The notes beneath the pieces are model-generated. The model did no database searches. It saw only the letters and a program-made list of their open reading frames with translations, and had not been told where the DNA came from. The translations under genes were made by a program, and so were the position numbers. From Eggerthellaceae bacterium (GTDB taxonomy: Bacteria; Actinomycetota; Coriobacteriia; Coriobacteriales; Eggerthellaceae): a stretch of 64,000 bases of DNA. This document shows, piece after piece, positions 52,733 through 61,368 of the stretch (positions are counted from its first letter, which is position 1; each line of letters opens with the position of its first letter). The stretch is from positions 1 to 64,000 of the forward strand of contig CAJTDS010000003.1 of assembly GCA_910575165.1 (NCBI GenBank), given 5' to 3'.

Positions 52733-53170
52733 ATGCTCGTTTCAACGAAAGGGCGTTACGCGTTGCGACTGATGACGCGCATTGCGAAGGCCGGCCCGGG
52801 CAGCAAGGTGTCGCTGCGGGAGGTTTCCGAATCCGAGGACATTTCGCTGAAGTATCTTGAGCAGATCGCCCGACCGCTGCTGCAGGAAGGGCTGATAGAG
52901 AGCGTGCGCGGCAAGGGCGGCGGCTACCGTTTGCTGCACCCTGCGGACATGGTGAAGGCGGGGGATGTGCTGCGGGCCGTGGAGGGAACGACCACGCCCG
53001 TTCTGTGCGCGGCTCTTAGCGGGGACGGGGAGTGCCCGCGCGTCGGCGTATGCACGACGATCGGTTTCTGGTCCGGCCTCGACCAGGCCATCGAGAGCTA
53101 CGTGGACGGCGTGACGCTGGCCGACCTCGCTCGCGGCTACGAGCGCGATGAGGCTTTGGGGCTTACCTAG
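52733..53170 (+). CDS. Rrf2/IscR-type regulator with three cysteines
   Basis: 145 residues: winged helix (STKGRYALRLMTRIA; LREVSESEDISLKYLEQIARPLLQEGLIESVRGKGGGYRL) and Cys92, Cys101, Cys107 in the loop that holds the FeS cluster in IscR (92, 98, 104). It therefore may sense FeS status, redox or NO. It is located between two flavoprotein genes and probably regulates one of them or the sulfur/iron genes elsewhere. The ATG follows a weak site. Confidence 0.85.
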   Translation: MLVSTKGRYALRLMTRIAKAGPGSKVSLREVSESEDISLKYLEQIARPLLQEGLIESVRGKGGGYRLLHPADMVKAGDVLRAVEGTTTPVLCAALSGDGECPRVGVCTTIGFWSGLDQAIESYVDGVTLADLARGYERDEALGLT

Positions 53171-53224
53171 CCGGGTTAGTGCGGTTCGACGCCGCTTCGC
53201 CGCAAGTGCCGTGCCGGCCGGCGG

Positions 53225-54829
53225 CTACCGAGAGTCGCCATCTTCGCCGTCGGTGCGGTGGTGGCTGCCGAGGCTTTCCGTCCTGGCCCGCGCGGCATCC
53301 ACTACGGCAAGCGCCGCGGTTGCCAGGTTCGCTATCTGCAGGCTTTCCACCCGCGTTGCGTGTTCGACGGCTTCCCTCATCTCCGTTAGCTGCCGGTGCG
53401 CTTCTGCGAGCGCTGCCTCGCTGCGGTCGATCATGCAGGCGCGCTCCATGATGGAGCGAACGTGCTGCAGGGCCTCGCGTGCAACCCTCTTGTCGGCAGG
53501 TTCTTGGGAAAGCAGCGGCCGCCAGGCTTCCGGGAGGCTCGGCCGGGTCGCCGTGCTGTTCTTAGCTGCGTGCCTTGCGGCTTCCTTTCCCGCTCGCAGG
53601 CCGAATACCAGGCAGTTCGCACTCGAGAGGCCGCCGAGCCGGTCGGCTCCGTGCATGCCCCCGGTGCATTCCCCGCAGGCGAAAAGCCCTTCCACCCCCG
53701 TGCTGCCGCGCTCGTCGATGGCGATGCCGCCGTTGTTGGCGTGGGCGAACGGGGCGACGCGCATTTCGTCGTCGGCCGAGACGCCCCGTGTTTCCCAGAG
53801 CCACTGGAAATAGGTGCGGGCGAACTCCGGCAACGCAGTGCCTTCGGGCAGGCGGACGTTGGCGCGAAGCCCCTGGGGCCCGGCGGCGTCCAGTGCCATG
53901 TCGGCAGCCCGGGAGATGAGGCGGCTGGTGAACGGGCCATGCCCCGACCGGGCTCCCATCACCTCGCCGGTTGTGGCTCCCAGGGCCTTGGCGAAGGGCG
54001 CAACGGCGTCAGTGCCTGCCTCGTCGAGCAGCTGCGTCCAGCGAAACACCTTCTCGTTGAAGACGGTGCCCTGCCCGCGCCCCACCAGCCCCGGCATGAT
54101 CTGCATGAACTCCATGTTCGTCAAGCGCGCTCCCAGGCGAAGCGCGCAGGCATGGCCGGCTCCCGTATCCTCGGCGGCGCCCAGGTGCCGCTCGAACAGG
54201 CCGCCGCTGCCCCCGGTGGCCAGCACGATGCTTCGGCACGAAACGGTCTGCGGTCTTCCGCTCGCCGCATCAAGGAACAACGCGCTGAACCCGCCGGCTC
54301 CCGCTGCCTGGTCGCCTGCGGGGCGGATGTCCAGCAGCTCCCAGTCGCTGTGCACCGTTATGCCCAGGTCGGCGATGCGTTTGCCCAGTGCGGCCTCCAC
54401 CGGTTCGCGCTCCAGGCCGTACCAGCGGCGGTGCTTGTGGTCGAAGCAGGGGACGAACTCGCGCTCGCCGGGATTGTCGGGACGCTTGAGGCGAACTCCC
54501 CGCGACTCAAGCCATGCGACAGCCGGCGCGATGCCGCCTACGAACGAGTTCACGAGCGCTTCGTCGGCCACACCGCCGCCCACGTCAACGATGGTGCGCG
54601 CCAGGTCGTCCTCGTCCTCGGGCCCGTCGGGCGCCACGAGTCCCAGCCCCCAAGTGGTGGGGCGAAAGCTCGACCCGCCGAACAGCCGCCCGGCGCATGC
54701 GATGGCAACCTGGGCGTCCGCTTCGGCCGCAGCAAGCGCGGCAGCGACGCCAGCCAACCCGGCGCCCACTACCAGCACGGAGCTGAAGGTGCAGCCGGGA
54801 TGGGAATGCGGCGTTTTCAGCTGGTCCAC
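53225..54829 (-). CDS. L-aspartate-oxidase/SdhA-like flavoprotein
   Basis: 534 residues, cytoplasmic (no signal). FAD site VLVVGAGLAGVAAALAAAEAD (about 19-39), the motif GGMHGADRLGGLSSANCLVFGLRAGKEA near 400, typical of NadB and fumarate reductase A, and a C-terminal helical domain. It may be an aspartate oxidase in NAD synthesis or another dicarboxylate flavoenzyme; nadA/nadC are not in the window. The first Gly-rich motif carries a Gly-Ala-Gly-Leu pattern as expected. Confidence 0.8.
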   Translation of the reverse strand: MDQLKTPHSHPGCTFSSVLVVGAGLAGVAAALAAAEADAQVAIACAGRLFGGSSFRPTTWGLGLVAPDGPEDEDDLARTIVDVGGGVADEALVNSFVGGIAPAVAWLESRGVRLKRPDNPGEREFVPCFDHKHRRWYGLEREPVEAALGKRIADLGITVHSDWELLDIRPAGDQAAGAGGFSALFLDAASGRPQTVSCRSIVLATGGSGGLFERHLGAAEDTGAGHACALRLGARLTNMEFMQIMPGLVGRGQGTVFNEKVFRWTQLLDEAGTDAVAPFAKALGATTGEVMGARSGHGPFTSRLISRAADMALDAAGPQGLRANVRLPEGTALPEFARTYFQWLWETRGVSADDEMRVAPFAHANNGGIAIDERGSTGVEGLFACGECTGGMHGADRLGGLSSANCLVFGLRAGKEAARHAAKNSTATRPSLPEAWRPLLSQEPADKRVAREALQHVRSIMERACMIDRSEAALAEAHRQLTEMREAVEHATRVESLQIANLATAALAVVDAARARTESLGSHHRTDGEDGDSR

Positions 54830-55132
54830 GGGTCCTCCAATCGACGGTTCGTCTCGCTATTGTACCTTCCGTCGCCGTGCTGCTTGCTGGGAGCTTTCGA
54901 CGGCCAGTCAACGGCTTTTCGGTGTGAATCCGTGGTTTTCCCAGTTCGGCGTCTCCCATACGAAACGGATAGGTGCTGTCCCGAGAGCAAACACTGCCTT
55001 TGGACGGTAGGCGCGGCTCTGCCTGTTTCCTAGGATGTGTCGTGTTCGGGCCAGGGCGTGCGGGCGTGGAGCGCCCGAGCACTTTCCGGGCCCGGCGAGG
55101 AAACGCATTGCGCAAGAGAGGAAGGGTGGAGT
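54830..55132. other. Intergenic region between divergent flavoprotein genes
   Basis: 303 bp, no gene. TACAAT on the minus strand (54864-54859) could be the -10 of the NadB-like gene. A short GC-rich hairpin lies around 55060-55085. Nothing else stands out. Confidence 0.4.
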
Positions 55133-56914
55133 ATGGCTCTGTCGAAGAAAACGAGCGAGGGAATGAATCGCCGCGATTTTCTGAAGGGGACTATGGCTGC
55201 CGGCATCGTGGGGGCCACGGGCGCGCTTATGGCCGGTTGCTCTCCGGCATCCCCGACGGGGACTGCCAGCGAGCAGCCGGTGAGCGCATCGGGCGAGGAG
55301 ACGGCGGCTCGCGCGTCGCTTACCTACGATCAGGTGCACGGTGGCACGTGGTCGTTCATGGTGCCGCCGGAGGTTCCTTCCGAGGACAAGATCGTCCGTA
55401 CCGAAGAGGCTGACATCGTGGTGGTCGGCTCCGGAACCGCCGGCTTGGTGACGGCGGCTTCGGCGGTGGAGAACGGTGCGAAGGTGATTCTGTTCTCCGC
55501 GTCGAAGGGCAACGTGTCCCGCGGTGGGTCGTGTCATGGCGTATGGAGCAAGGTGATGGAGCGCGAGGGCATCAAGCGCTACAACCCGGGCGACTTCTTC
55601 CGCGGCCAGATGATCGCGGCGGGCTACAACGTGGACCAGGGCAAGTGGTGGAAGTTCGCCAACAACAGCGAAGAAGCCATGAACTGGTGCATCGACATCA
55701 TCGACGAGGCGGGCTACCGGACCGTGCTGGAGGCTTCCCCGCAGCTTGACGAGAGCGACCCCATGTTCTGCCCGGTGGCGTCCCATTCGTGGATCGGCGG
55801 CGACATCACCTCGGCGGGATCGGGCCAGCAGCTGCTGGTGGACACGCTGGCGGCCCGCGCCCAGCAGATGGGCGCCACGCTGGAGTACGAGATGGTGGCC
55901 GAGCAGCTGGAGAAGGACGCATCGGGGCGCGTGGTGGCCGTGCTGGCGCACCCGGTGGGATCTACCGACGAGTACGTGCGCTACAAGGCGTCGAAGGGCA
56001 TTGTGCTTGCCACCGGCGACTTCTCCGCCGACAAGGACATGATGCAGTGCTATTGCCCCGGGGTGTTCGACCTGCTCAACCCCGATGCGGACAAGAACGA
56101 GTACGACGTCGGGTTCACCTGGGGCGGCCTGTACCGCGGCGAAGGCCAGAAGATGGGCCTGTGGGCCGGTGCCGCCTGGCAGCGCACTTACCCCAACGCG
56201 CCCATGACGCTGGCCGTGGGCACCTCCGGTCCGGCGAACCGCACCATGGGTGCTCATCGCGGGCTGCTGCTGAACAAGCGCGGCGAGCGCTACGGCAACG
56301 AGGACGTAAACGGCGTGTTCGCGGGTCTTACCCAGCGCCATCAGCCCGAAGGCCTGTCCTACGCCATTTGGGGCACGAACTACGCCGAGGACGCGGCGCC
56401 GTGGTACTCCACGGGCATGATCGAGGGTGAGAGCGAGCCGATGCCGCCCGCCGAGATGATCAAGCAGTGGGACGAGGGCATGATCGGCGCTCTGCCGCAG
56501 ACGGTGGTCAAGGCCGACACCATTGAAGAGGTCATCGAGGGTTTGGGCCTTCCCAAGGACGTGGCCCTGGCTTCGGTGAACCGCTACAACGAGCTGTGCG
56601 CCAAGGGCGTGGACGAGGACTTCCACAAGTGCCAAGAGCAGCTGATCGGCATTACGGAAGGCCCCTTCTACGGCGCTGTGGGCGGACGCCCCGAATTCCT
56701 GACGGTGCTGGGCGGCTTGCGCACCAATCTGAACATGCAGGTGTGCGACGAGGACGACAACCCCATCCCCGGCCTGTTCAACGTGGGCACCATGGTGGGC
56801 GACTACTACGGCAACACCTACAACTTCATGGTCGAGGGTAACAACCTGGGAGCCACCTGCATCACCTTCGGCTACCTGACTGGCCGCGATCTGGCCAAGG
56901 GCCTGTTCGACTAG
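55133..56914 (+). CDS. Exported FAD-binding flavoprotein (fumarate-reductase-like)
   Basis: 593 residues. Twin-arginine motif MNRRDFLKG (11-19) and lipobox Cys36. FAD site DIVVVGSGTAGLVTAAS (94-110), a later IVLATGDFSADKD region and the C-terminal GNTYNFMVEGNNLGATCITFGYLTGRDLAKG, typical of the family. It lacks an FMN_bind domain and a haem domain, so its electron donor is encoded elsewhere. The acceptor is unknown. GAGAGGAAGGGTGG precedes the ATG. A membrane LuxR regulator follows 103 bp downstream. Confidence 0.9.
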   Translation: MALSKKTSEGMNRRDFLKGTMAAGIVGATGALMAGCSPASPTGTASEQPVSASGEETAARASLTYDQVHGGTWSFMVPPEVPSEDKIVRTEEADIVVVGSGTAGLVTAASAVENGAKVILFSASKGNVSRGGSCHGVWSKVMEREGIKRYNPGDFFRGQMIAAGYNVDQGKWWKFANNSEEAMNWCIDIIDEAGYRTVLEASPQLDESDPMFCPVASHSWIGGDITSAGSGQQLLVDTLAARAQQMGATLEYEMVAEQLEKDASGRVVAVLAHPVGSTDEYVRYKASKGIVLATGDFSADKDMMQCYCPGVFDLLNPDADKNEYDVGFTWGGLYRGEGQKMGLWAGAAWQRTYPNAPMTLAVGTSGPANRTMGAHRGLLLNKRGERYGNEDVNGVFAGLTQRHQPEGLSYAIWGTNYAEDAAPWYSTGMIEGESEPMPPAEMIKQWDEGMIGALPQTVVKADTIEEVIEGLGLPKDVALASVNRYNELCAKGVDEDFHKCQEQLIGITEGPFYGAVGGRPEFLTVLGGLRTNLNMQVCDEDDNPIPGLFNVGTMVGDYYGNTYNFMVEGNNLGATCITFGYLTGRDLAKGLFD

Positions 56915-56954
56915 CTTCTTTCGGCCAGCTTGCTTCCATGGCGCCTCCGTCCGT

Positions 56955-56982
56955 TTGCCGGCGGGGGCGCTCTTGCTATAAT
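56955..56982 (+). promoter_or_regulatory. Promoter of the LuxR gene at 57018
   Basis: TTGCCG (56955-56960) and TATAAT (56977-56982) with a 16-bp spacer, 36 bp before the start codon. Confidence 0.65.
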
Positions 56983-57017
56983 CGGCCCCGCGCAACGGAT
57001 GCTCGGAAGGAAGGTGT

Positions 57018-58520
57018 ATGGGAGAGAGGCTTCGCCGGCTACGGCCCTATCTGGGCATGCCCACGCTTTTTGCCGCGCTCGGGTTCGCCACCTATTGGGC
57101 GTGGATCGACTCGGTGTTCTTCTCGGGCGTTCTGTTCGGCTCGTTCGGCGATGCGGCGACATTCTCCCAGCGGCTGCACATCGTTGCGCAAGTGGTGGCT
57201 ATCGCGCTTACATTGGGTGCGGCGGCGCTTGCCGGGCGTTCGCCGCAGCTGATCTCCGGCATGAGGGGGATGTCGATTCTTGCGGTGCTGGGAACGGCCG
57301 GCACTGTGGGAGGTTACTTCGGTGCGGCGTTTGTCGGCTCGCCTTCGGAAAGTAGCGTGGGCCTTGTTCTGCTGGGTGCATCCGTGGTTGCCATGGGCGC
57401 CGTCATGGGGCTGCTGCCGCTGTTCTGGGGTCGGGTGCTCGTGGACAGGGTGCGTGGCCGCGAGACGCTGGTGGTGTGCGCGTCGCTGGTGGCGGCGTGC
57501 GCGGAAACCATGCTGGCATCGCTGGTGGAGCCTTTGGGTCGGCTGCTTGCCGCGTGCTTCCTGCTTCCCTTCGGGCTGCTGTGCTTCGCGGCTTTGCGCC
57601 AGGGCCATCAAGCCGATCCAGCTGCTGCGGGCCTCGATGATTCGGACGAAGGCGCCTGCGGAGGGTCGGCGCCGTTGGGAACGCAGGCCGCCGCTTCGTC
57701 TTGGCGCTTCATGCTGATGCTGTTCGTGACCAGCTTCGCCTTCGGCGTGCTTCAGACCGAGTCCCGGGGGCTTGCGGCGCTCGACTTCTCGACGCTCTCC
57801 ATAGCTCAGCTGGCCGCCAGGGGAGCGGTTGCCCTTGCGGTTTTCGGCGCCGTGGGGGTGTTCGGCTGCCCGTACAAGACGGTCTATCGTTCGGGCCTGC
57901 TGCTGATGATCGCGTCGTTCATGGCCAGCCCTTTTCTGTCCGAACCCTTTCCGGGTTTGGGTAGCGTGCTGGTCAGCCTGGGTTACGCCTGCATCGACCT
58001 TATGATGTGGACTTACGCCTTTGACTGCGTGCGGGTGCTCAAGGTGAACCCCGTTTCGTTCGTGGGCGTTCTGCGGGCCATCATGATGGTGGGCGTGCTC
58101 GCGGGCTTGTTCGCGTCTCCGTGGCTGCTGGGGGAGGGGCCGGGGTCGCATCGCTACGGCATCGGTGCGACGGCCGTGGCGTATTTGCTGGTCATAGGTG
58201 CGATTGTTCTGATGGACGAGAAGGGCTCCCAAGGTTTCTGGAGCGTGCTCAACCGCGCTCGTGCCGAAGCCGGGGAAGACCCTTCGCGCAGGCTTCGCGC
58301 AATTTCGGACGCCTTCGGCTTGACGAAGCGCGAGTCGGAGATAATGGGGCTGCTGGTCAGCGGCCGAAGCGCCCCCTACATCGCCGAAGAGCTGTTCATC
58401 GCGGTAAGCACCGTGAAGTACCATTCGTCGAGGGTGTTCGCCAAGCTGGGCGTTCATTCCAAGCAGGAGCTCATCAGCTTCTACGAGGGCTGGGACGAGC
58501 GAACGGCGCCGAAGCGGTAG
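57018..58520 (+). CDS. LuxR-family regulator with polytopic membrane N-terminus
   Basis: 500 residues: about twelve hydrophobic segments (to about 405), then a LuxR helix-turn-helix (FGLTKRESEIMGLLVSGRSAPYIAEELFIAVSTVKYHSSRVFAKLGVHSKQELISF). It has its own promoter and a GGAAGGAAGG site. Its place right after the exported flavoprotein at 55133 suggests that it controls that gene. The ligand is unknown. Confidence 0.88.
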   Translation: MGERLRRLRPYLGMPTLFAALGFATYWAWIDSVFFSGVLFGSFGDAATFSQRLHIVAQVVAIALTLGAAALAGRSPQLISGMRGMSILAVLGTAGTVGGYFGAAFVGSPSESSVGLVLLGASVVAMGAVMGLLPLFWGRVLVDRVRGRETLVVCASLVAACAETMLASLVEPLGRLLAACFLLPFGLLCFAALRQGHQADPAAAGLDDSDEGACGGSAPLGTQAAASSWRFMLMLFVTSFAFGVLQTESRGLAALDFSTLSIAQLAARGAVALAVFGAVGVFGCPYKTVYRSGLLLMIASFMASPFLSEPFPGLGSVLVSLGYACIDLMMWTYAFDCVRVLKVNPVSFVGVLRAIMMVGVLAGLFASPWLLGEGPGSHRYGIGATAVAYLLVIGAIVLMDEKGSQGFWSVLNRARAEAGEDPSRRLRAISDAFGLTKRESEIMGLLVSGRSAPYIAEELFIAVSTVKYHSSRVFAKLGVHSKQELISFYEGWDERTAPKR

Positions 58521-58538
58521 CGGGCCATAGCGGGCGGT

Positions 58539-59333
58539 ATGGTGGAAAGCGCAGGTGAGGACGTGGCGGTGACGGACGCGGGCGAAGCAGCGGATTCGCG
58601 GCTGGTGCGCATCATGGGGCGCGAAGGCGTCGAGCGGCTGCGGGCTGCCAAGGTGGTGGTGCTGGGCCTGGGCGGCGTGGGGTCAAGCTGCGCCGAAGCC
58701 CTGGCGCGCGGCGGCGTGGGACATCTGGTCCTGGTGGACCACGACGTGGTGCAGCCGAGCAACCTCAATCGCCAGGCCCTGGCGTTCATGAGCACCATCG
58801 GCAAGAAGAAAGCCCAGGTCATGGCTGCGATGGTGCGTGACATCAATCCTCAGGCGAACGCTGTGCCCGTAGAGGAGTTCCTGCTGGCGGAAAACGTCGG
58901 CGCCTTCATGGAGGCTTGGGCCGCCGACGCCGACTACGTGGTGGACGCCATCGACACCATCTCCGCGAAGCTGGCTCTGGCCGAGTACGCCTGCGCCCAC
59001 GGCACCCCGCTTATCAGCTCCATGGGGGCGGCCAACAAGCTGCACCCCGAATGCCTGCGCGAGGCCGATCTGTTCCAGACCGTGAACTGCCCGCTGTGCC
59101 GCATCATGCGCAAGGAGGGCCGCAAGCGGGGCATCGACCATCTGAGGGTGATCTACTCCTGCGAGCAACCGGTGCCGGTTGAGGTGCGGGAGGGCGCCAC
59201 CCGGCGCGAGCGCACGAACCTGGGCACCGCCAGCTACATGCCGCCCATCATGGGCCAGATGATGGCCGGCGCCGTGCTGCGCGAGCTGGCGGGGATTGAG
59301 GGGCCGCAGAGCAGCCCGGGAGGCGCCCGATGA
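58539..59333 (+). CDS. tcdA: tRNA threonylcarbamoyladenosine dehydratase (TcdA-like)
   Basis: 264 residues of the ThiF/E1 family. ATP site GLGGVGSS (44-51), DVVQPSNLNRQ, DAIDTISAKLALA, and a Cys in NCPLCRIMRKEGRKRGIDHLRVIYSCE. TcdA closes the ct6A ring on tRNA reading ANN codons. The ribosome site is weak. Stop and next start overlap (ATGA). Confidence 0.9.
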   Translation: MVESAGEDVAVTDAGEAADSRLVRIMGREGVERLRAAKVVVLGLGGVGSSCAEALARGGVGHLVLVDHDVVQPSNLNRQALAFMSTIGKKKAQVMAAMVRDINPQANAVPVEEFLLAENVGAFMEAWAADADYVVDAIDTISAKLALAEYACAHGTPLISSMGAANKLHPECLREADLFQTVNCPLCRIMRKEGRKRGIDHLRVIYSCEQPVPVEVREGATRRERTNLGTASYMPPIMGQMMAGAVLRELAGIEGPQSSPGGAR

Positions 59334-60292
59334 GCTCGCAACCCGCGCAACCGCTCTACGATATGCACTGCCATCTGGGATTTTCGGCGGACTCCGCGGC
59401 GCTTGCCGCAGCCTTGGCCGCCTGCGGCGTTGGCTGCTGGTCGCAGACGGTGACCCCCCGGGAGTACGAGCGTCTCTCCCGCTTGCTTGGCTGCGGCGCT
59501 CGACGGGGTTCGGGCGAATGCGCCTGCGGTCCCTCCGTGTTTTCGCCCCTCCGCTTAGGTGTCGGCCTGCACCCCTGGTGGGTGCCGGACGACGCGCGTG
59601 AACGCCGCGATCAGCTGGAGTGCATGGAGCCGCTGGTGGGCGTTGTGCCCTGGATAGGGGAGGTGGGGCTTGACTTCGCCCGGCGGGGGGTTGCCTCCCC
59701 AAAGGCTCAGGAGCAGGCCTTCCGTACCGTTGCATCCTGGTGTGCTCGTGCGGGCGGACGAACGATGTCTATCCATGCCGCAGGCAAGGGCGCTGCCGGA
59801 CGTGTGCTCGAGCTGCTGCAGGATGCGGGCTTCTTCGCCGACGGGTCGAACCGCGCCGTCTTCCACTGGTTCAGCGGCTCGTCCGACGAGCTGTCGCGCG
59901 CCCGGGACGCGGGCTGCTGTTTCTCCGTGGGATCGCGCATGCTGCAGGCGAAGCGCGGCCGGGCCTATGCGTCTCAGATTCCCGAGAGCCGACTGCTTCT
60001 GGAAACCGACCTGCCGCCGCTTGCTGACGGCGCGGCTGCAACGGTCCAGGCTGCGATGGGGCTACCCGACTCCGTGGATCTGCGTATGCCGCAGTGGTCA
60101 GTCGAACAGTCGGCAGCGTTTCGCGGCGAGCCTTCCGAAGTCGCCTCGACGTGCGCCTCCGAAACCGAGGCGGACACCATGGCGGCTGCCCTGGTTGAAG
60201 CCCTTGCAGCCTTGTCCGCCATTCGCGGCGCAGAACCCTCCGAGCTTGCCCGGATAATCGGCGAGACCAGCCGCGTGGTTCTCGACTGCTAG
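59330..60292 (+). CDS. TatD-family metal-dependent hydrolase
   Basis: 320 residues. Metal ligands are visible in MHCHLGFSAD (HxH), IGEVGLDFA (Glu), SIHAAG (His), VFHWFSG (His) and ETDLPP (Asp), the standard TatD set. The family contains DNases and deacylases; the role here is not known. The first part has an extra Cys/Gly-rich loop (about 50-65). Overlaps tcdA by four bases. Confidence 0.88.
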   Translation: MSSQPAQPLYDMHCHLGFSADSAALAAALAACGVGCWSQTVTPREYERLSRLLGCGARRGSGECACGPSVFSPLRLGVGLHPWWVPDDARERRDQLECMEPLVGVVPWIGEVGLDFARRGVASPKAQEQAFRTVASWCARAGGRTMSIHAAGKGAAGRVLELLQDAGFFADGSNRAVFHWFSGSSDELSRARDAGCCFSVGSRMLQAKRGRAYASQIPESRLLLETDLPPLADGAAATVQAAMGLPDSVDLRMPQWSVEQSAAFRGEPSEVASTCASETEADTMAAALVEALAALSAIRGAEPSELARIIGETSRVVLDC

Positions 60293-60333
60293 AATTACCA
60301 CAACGGTTTCGGGTTTCGAAAGGACGGTTAGCG

Positions 60334-60939
60334 ATGGACGTTGTCTGCCTCGACTTGGAAGGCGTGCTGGTTCCCGAGATATGGGTGGCCTTCGCTGCGG
60401 AAAGCGGCATCCCCGAGCTTGCGCGCACCACTCGCGACGAACCCGACTACGACAAGCTCATGAACTGGCGGCTTGACGTGCTGCGCGAGCACGGGCTGGG
60501 GCTCTCCCAAATCCAGGCCACCATCAGCCGTATCGACCCGCTGCCCGGCGCGCGCGAGTTCCTGGATGCCTTGCGGGAGCGCGCTCAGGTGATCATCATC
60601 TCCGATACCTTCACCCAGTTCGCCCAGCCGCTCATGCGCAAGCTGGGGTGGCCCACCATCTTCTGCAACGAGCTTGCGGTGGCAAGCGACGGTACCATCA
60701 CCGGCTTCACTATGCGCTGTCCTGAGTCGAAGCTGACCACGGTGCGGGCGCTGCAGTCCTGCGGCTTCGACACCATCGCGTCGGGCGACAGCTTCAACGA
60801 CCTGGGTATGATCCAGGCCAGCAAAGCGGGCTTCCTGTTCCGCAGCACCGAGGCCATCAAGGCTGACCACCCCCACATTCCCGCTTTCGAGACCTACGAG
60901 GAGCTGCTGGACGCCATTACCGCCGTACTGCGCGCCTAG
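60334..60939 (+). CDS. thrH: ThrH: phosphoserine phosphatase / homoserine phosphotransferase
   Basis: 201-residue HAD enzyme. Motif I is CLDLEGVLVPE (Asp with Glu in place of the second Asp, as in ThrH), with IIISDTF (motif II), KLTTVRAL (Lys) and GDSFNDLGM (acid motif). ThrH moves phosphate from phosphoserine to homoserine, feeding threonine synthase (thrC at 22724). Length matches the family. The upstream gap is 41 bp. Confidence 0.93.
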   Translation: MDVVCLDLEGVLVPEIWVAFAAESGIPELARTTRDEPDYDKLMNWRLDVLREHGLGLSQIQATISRIDPLPGAREFLDALRERAQVIIISDTFTQFAQPLMRKLGWPTIFCNELAVASDGTITGFTMRCPESKLTTVRALQSCGFDTIASGDSFNDLGMIQASKAGFLFRSTEAIKADHPHIPAFETYEELLDAITAVLRA

Positions 60940-60965
60940 TCAATCGCTCTGAACGCCCGCCGCCC

Positions 60966-60983
60966 TTGCCGCTTCGGCGGCAA
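60966..60983 (+). terminator. UUCG-loop hairpin after thrH
   Basis: Seven-bp stem closed by a TTCG tetraloop, just after the thrH stop. No T run follows, so termination strength is doubtful. Confidence 0.4.
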
Positions 60984-61108
60984 TGGCCACCTCCCTGCTG
61001 CCCTGCTGCTCTCACCGTGCTAGGGGCTTTGTCGTCCCGACATCTCCGTTCCTGTTCTTGCTCCGCTTGCACGAGTTGCCGGTTGTGCGGCCTTGTCCGG
61101 AAAACAGA

Positions 61109-61155
61109 GCAGGCCTTGGAGCGAAGGAGGGAAGGGGGTTCGCTTCAAGGCCTGC
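61109..61155. repeat. 15-bp inverted repeat, possible bidirectional terminator
   Basis: Arms 61109-61123 and 61141-61155 pair at 14 of 15 positions (the other G-U) with a 17-base purine-rich loop. GGAAAACA lies before and CTTTGG after, so it may be a weak bidirectional terminator or a remnant of an element. Confidence 0.6.
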
Positions 61156-61323
61156 CTTTGGAAATGTGGCCGAGGGGACGGCCACCGAGTAGGTTGGCAT
61201 CAGAATAGACGAGCGCAGGCCTCGGCGGGGCGCAAACGGCGTCATCCCACAATATCCGCACGTCGATGGGCTTGTCCGCGCCGTTCGTCCCGGGATTGGC
61301 CCCTCTCGGCCCGATGCATTTTG

Positions 61324-61329
61324 TATAAT
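61324..61329 (+). promoter_or_regulatory. -10 box of the LuxR gene at 61369
   Basis: Consensus TATAAT, 39 bp before the GTG start. No good -35 is present at 16-18 bp spacing, which fits a promoter that needs an activator. Confidence 0.5.
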
Positions 61330-61368
61330 GGCCTCAACCGACCTTTCGTCGAAGGCAGGATCGTCTCT

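Larger units (their letters stand above)
60940..61368. other. Non-coding region with two hairpins
   Basis: 429 bp without a convincing gene. Hairpin 1: TTGCCGC-TTCG-GCGGCAA (60966-60983). Hairpin 2: arms 61109-61123 and 61141-61155 (see separate entry). A perfect TATAAT lies at 61324-61329 before the LuxR start. Confidence 0.6.
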
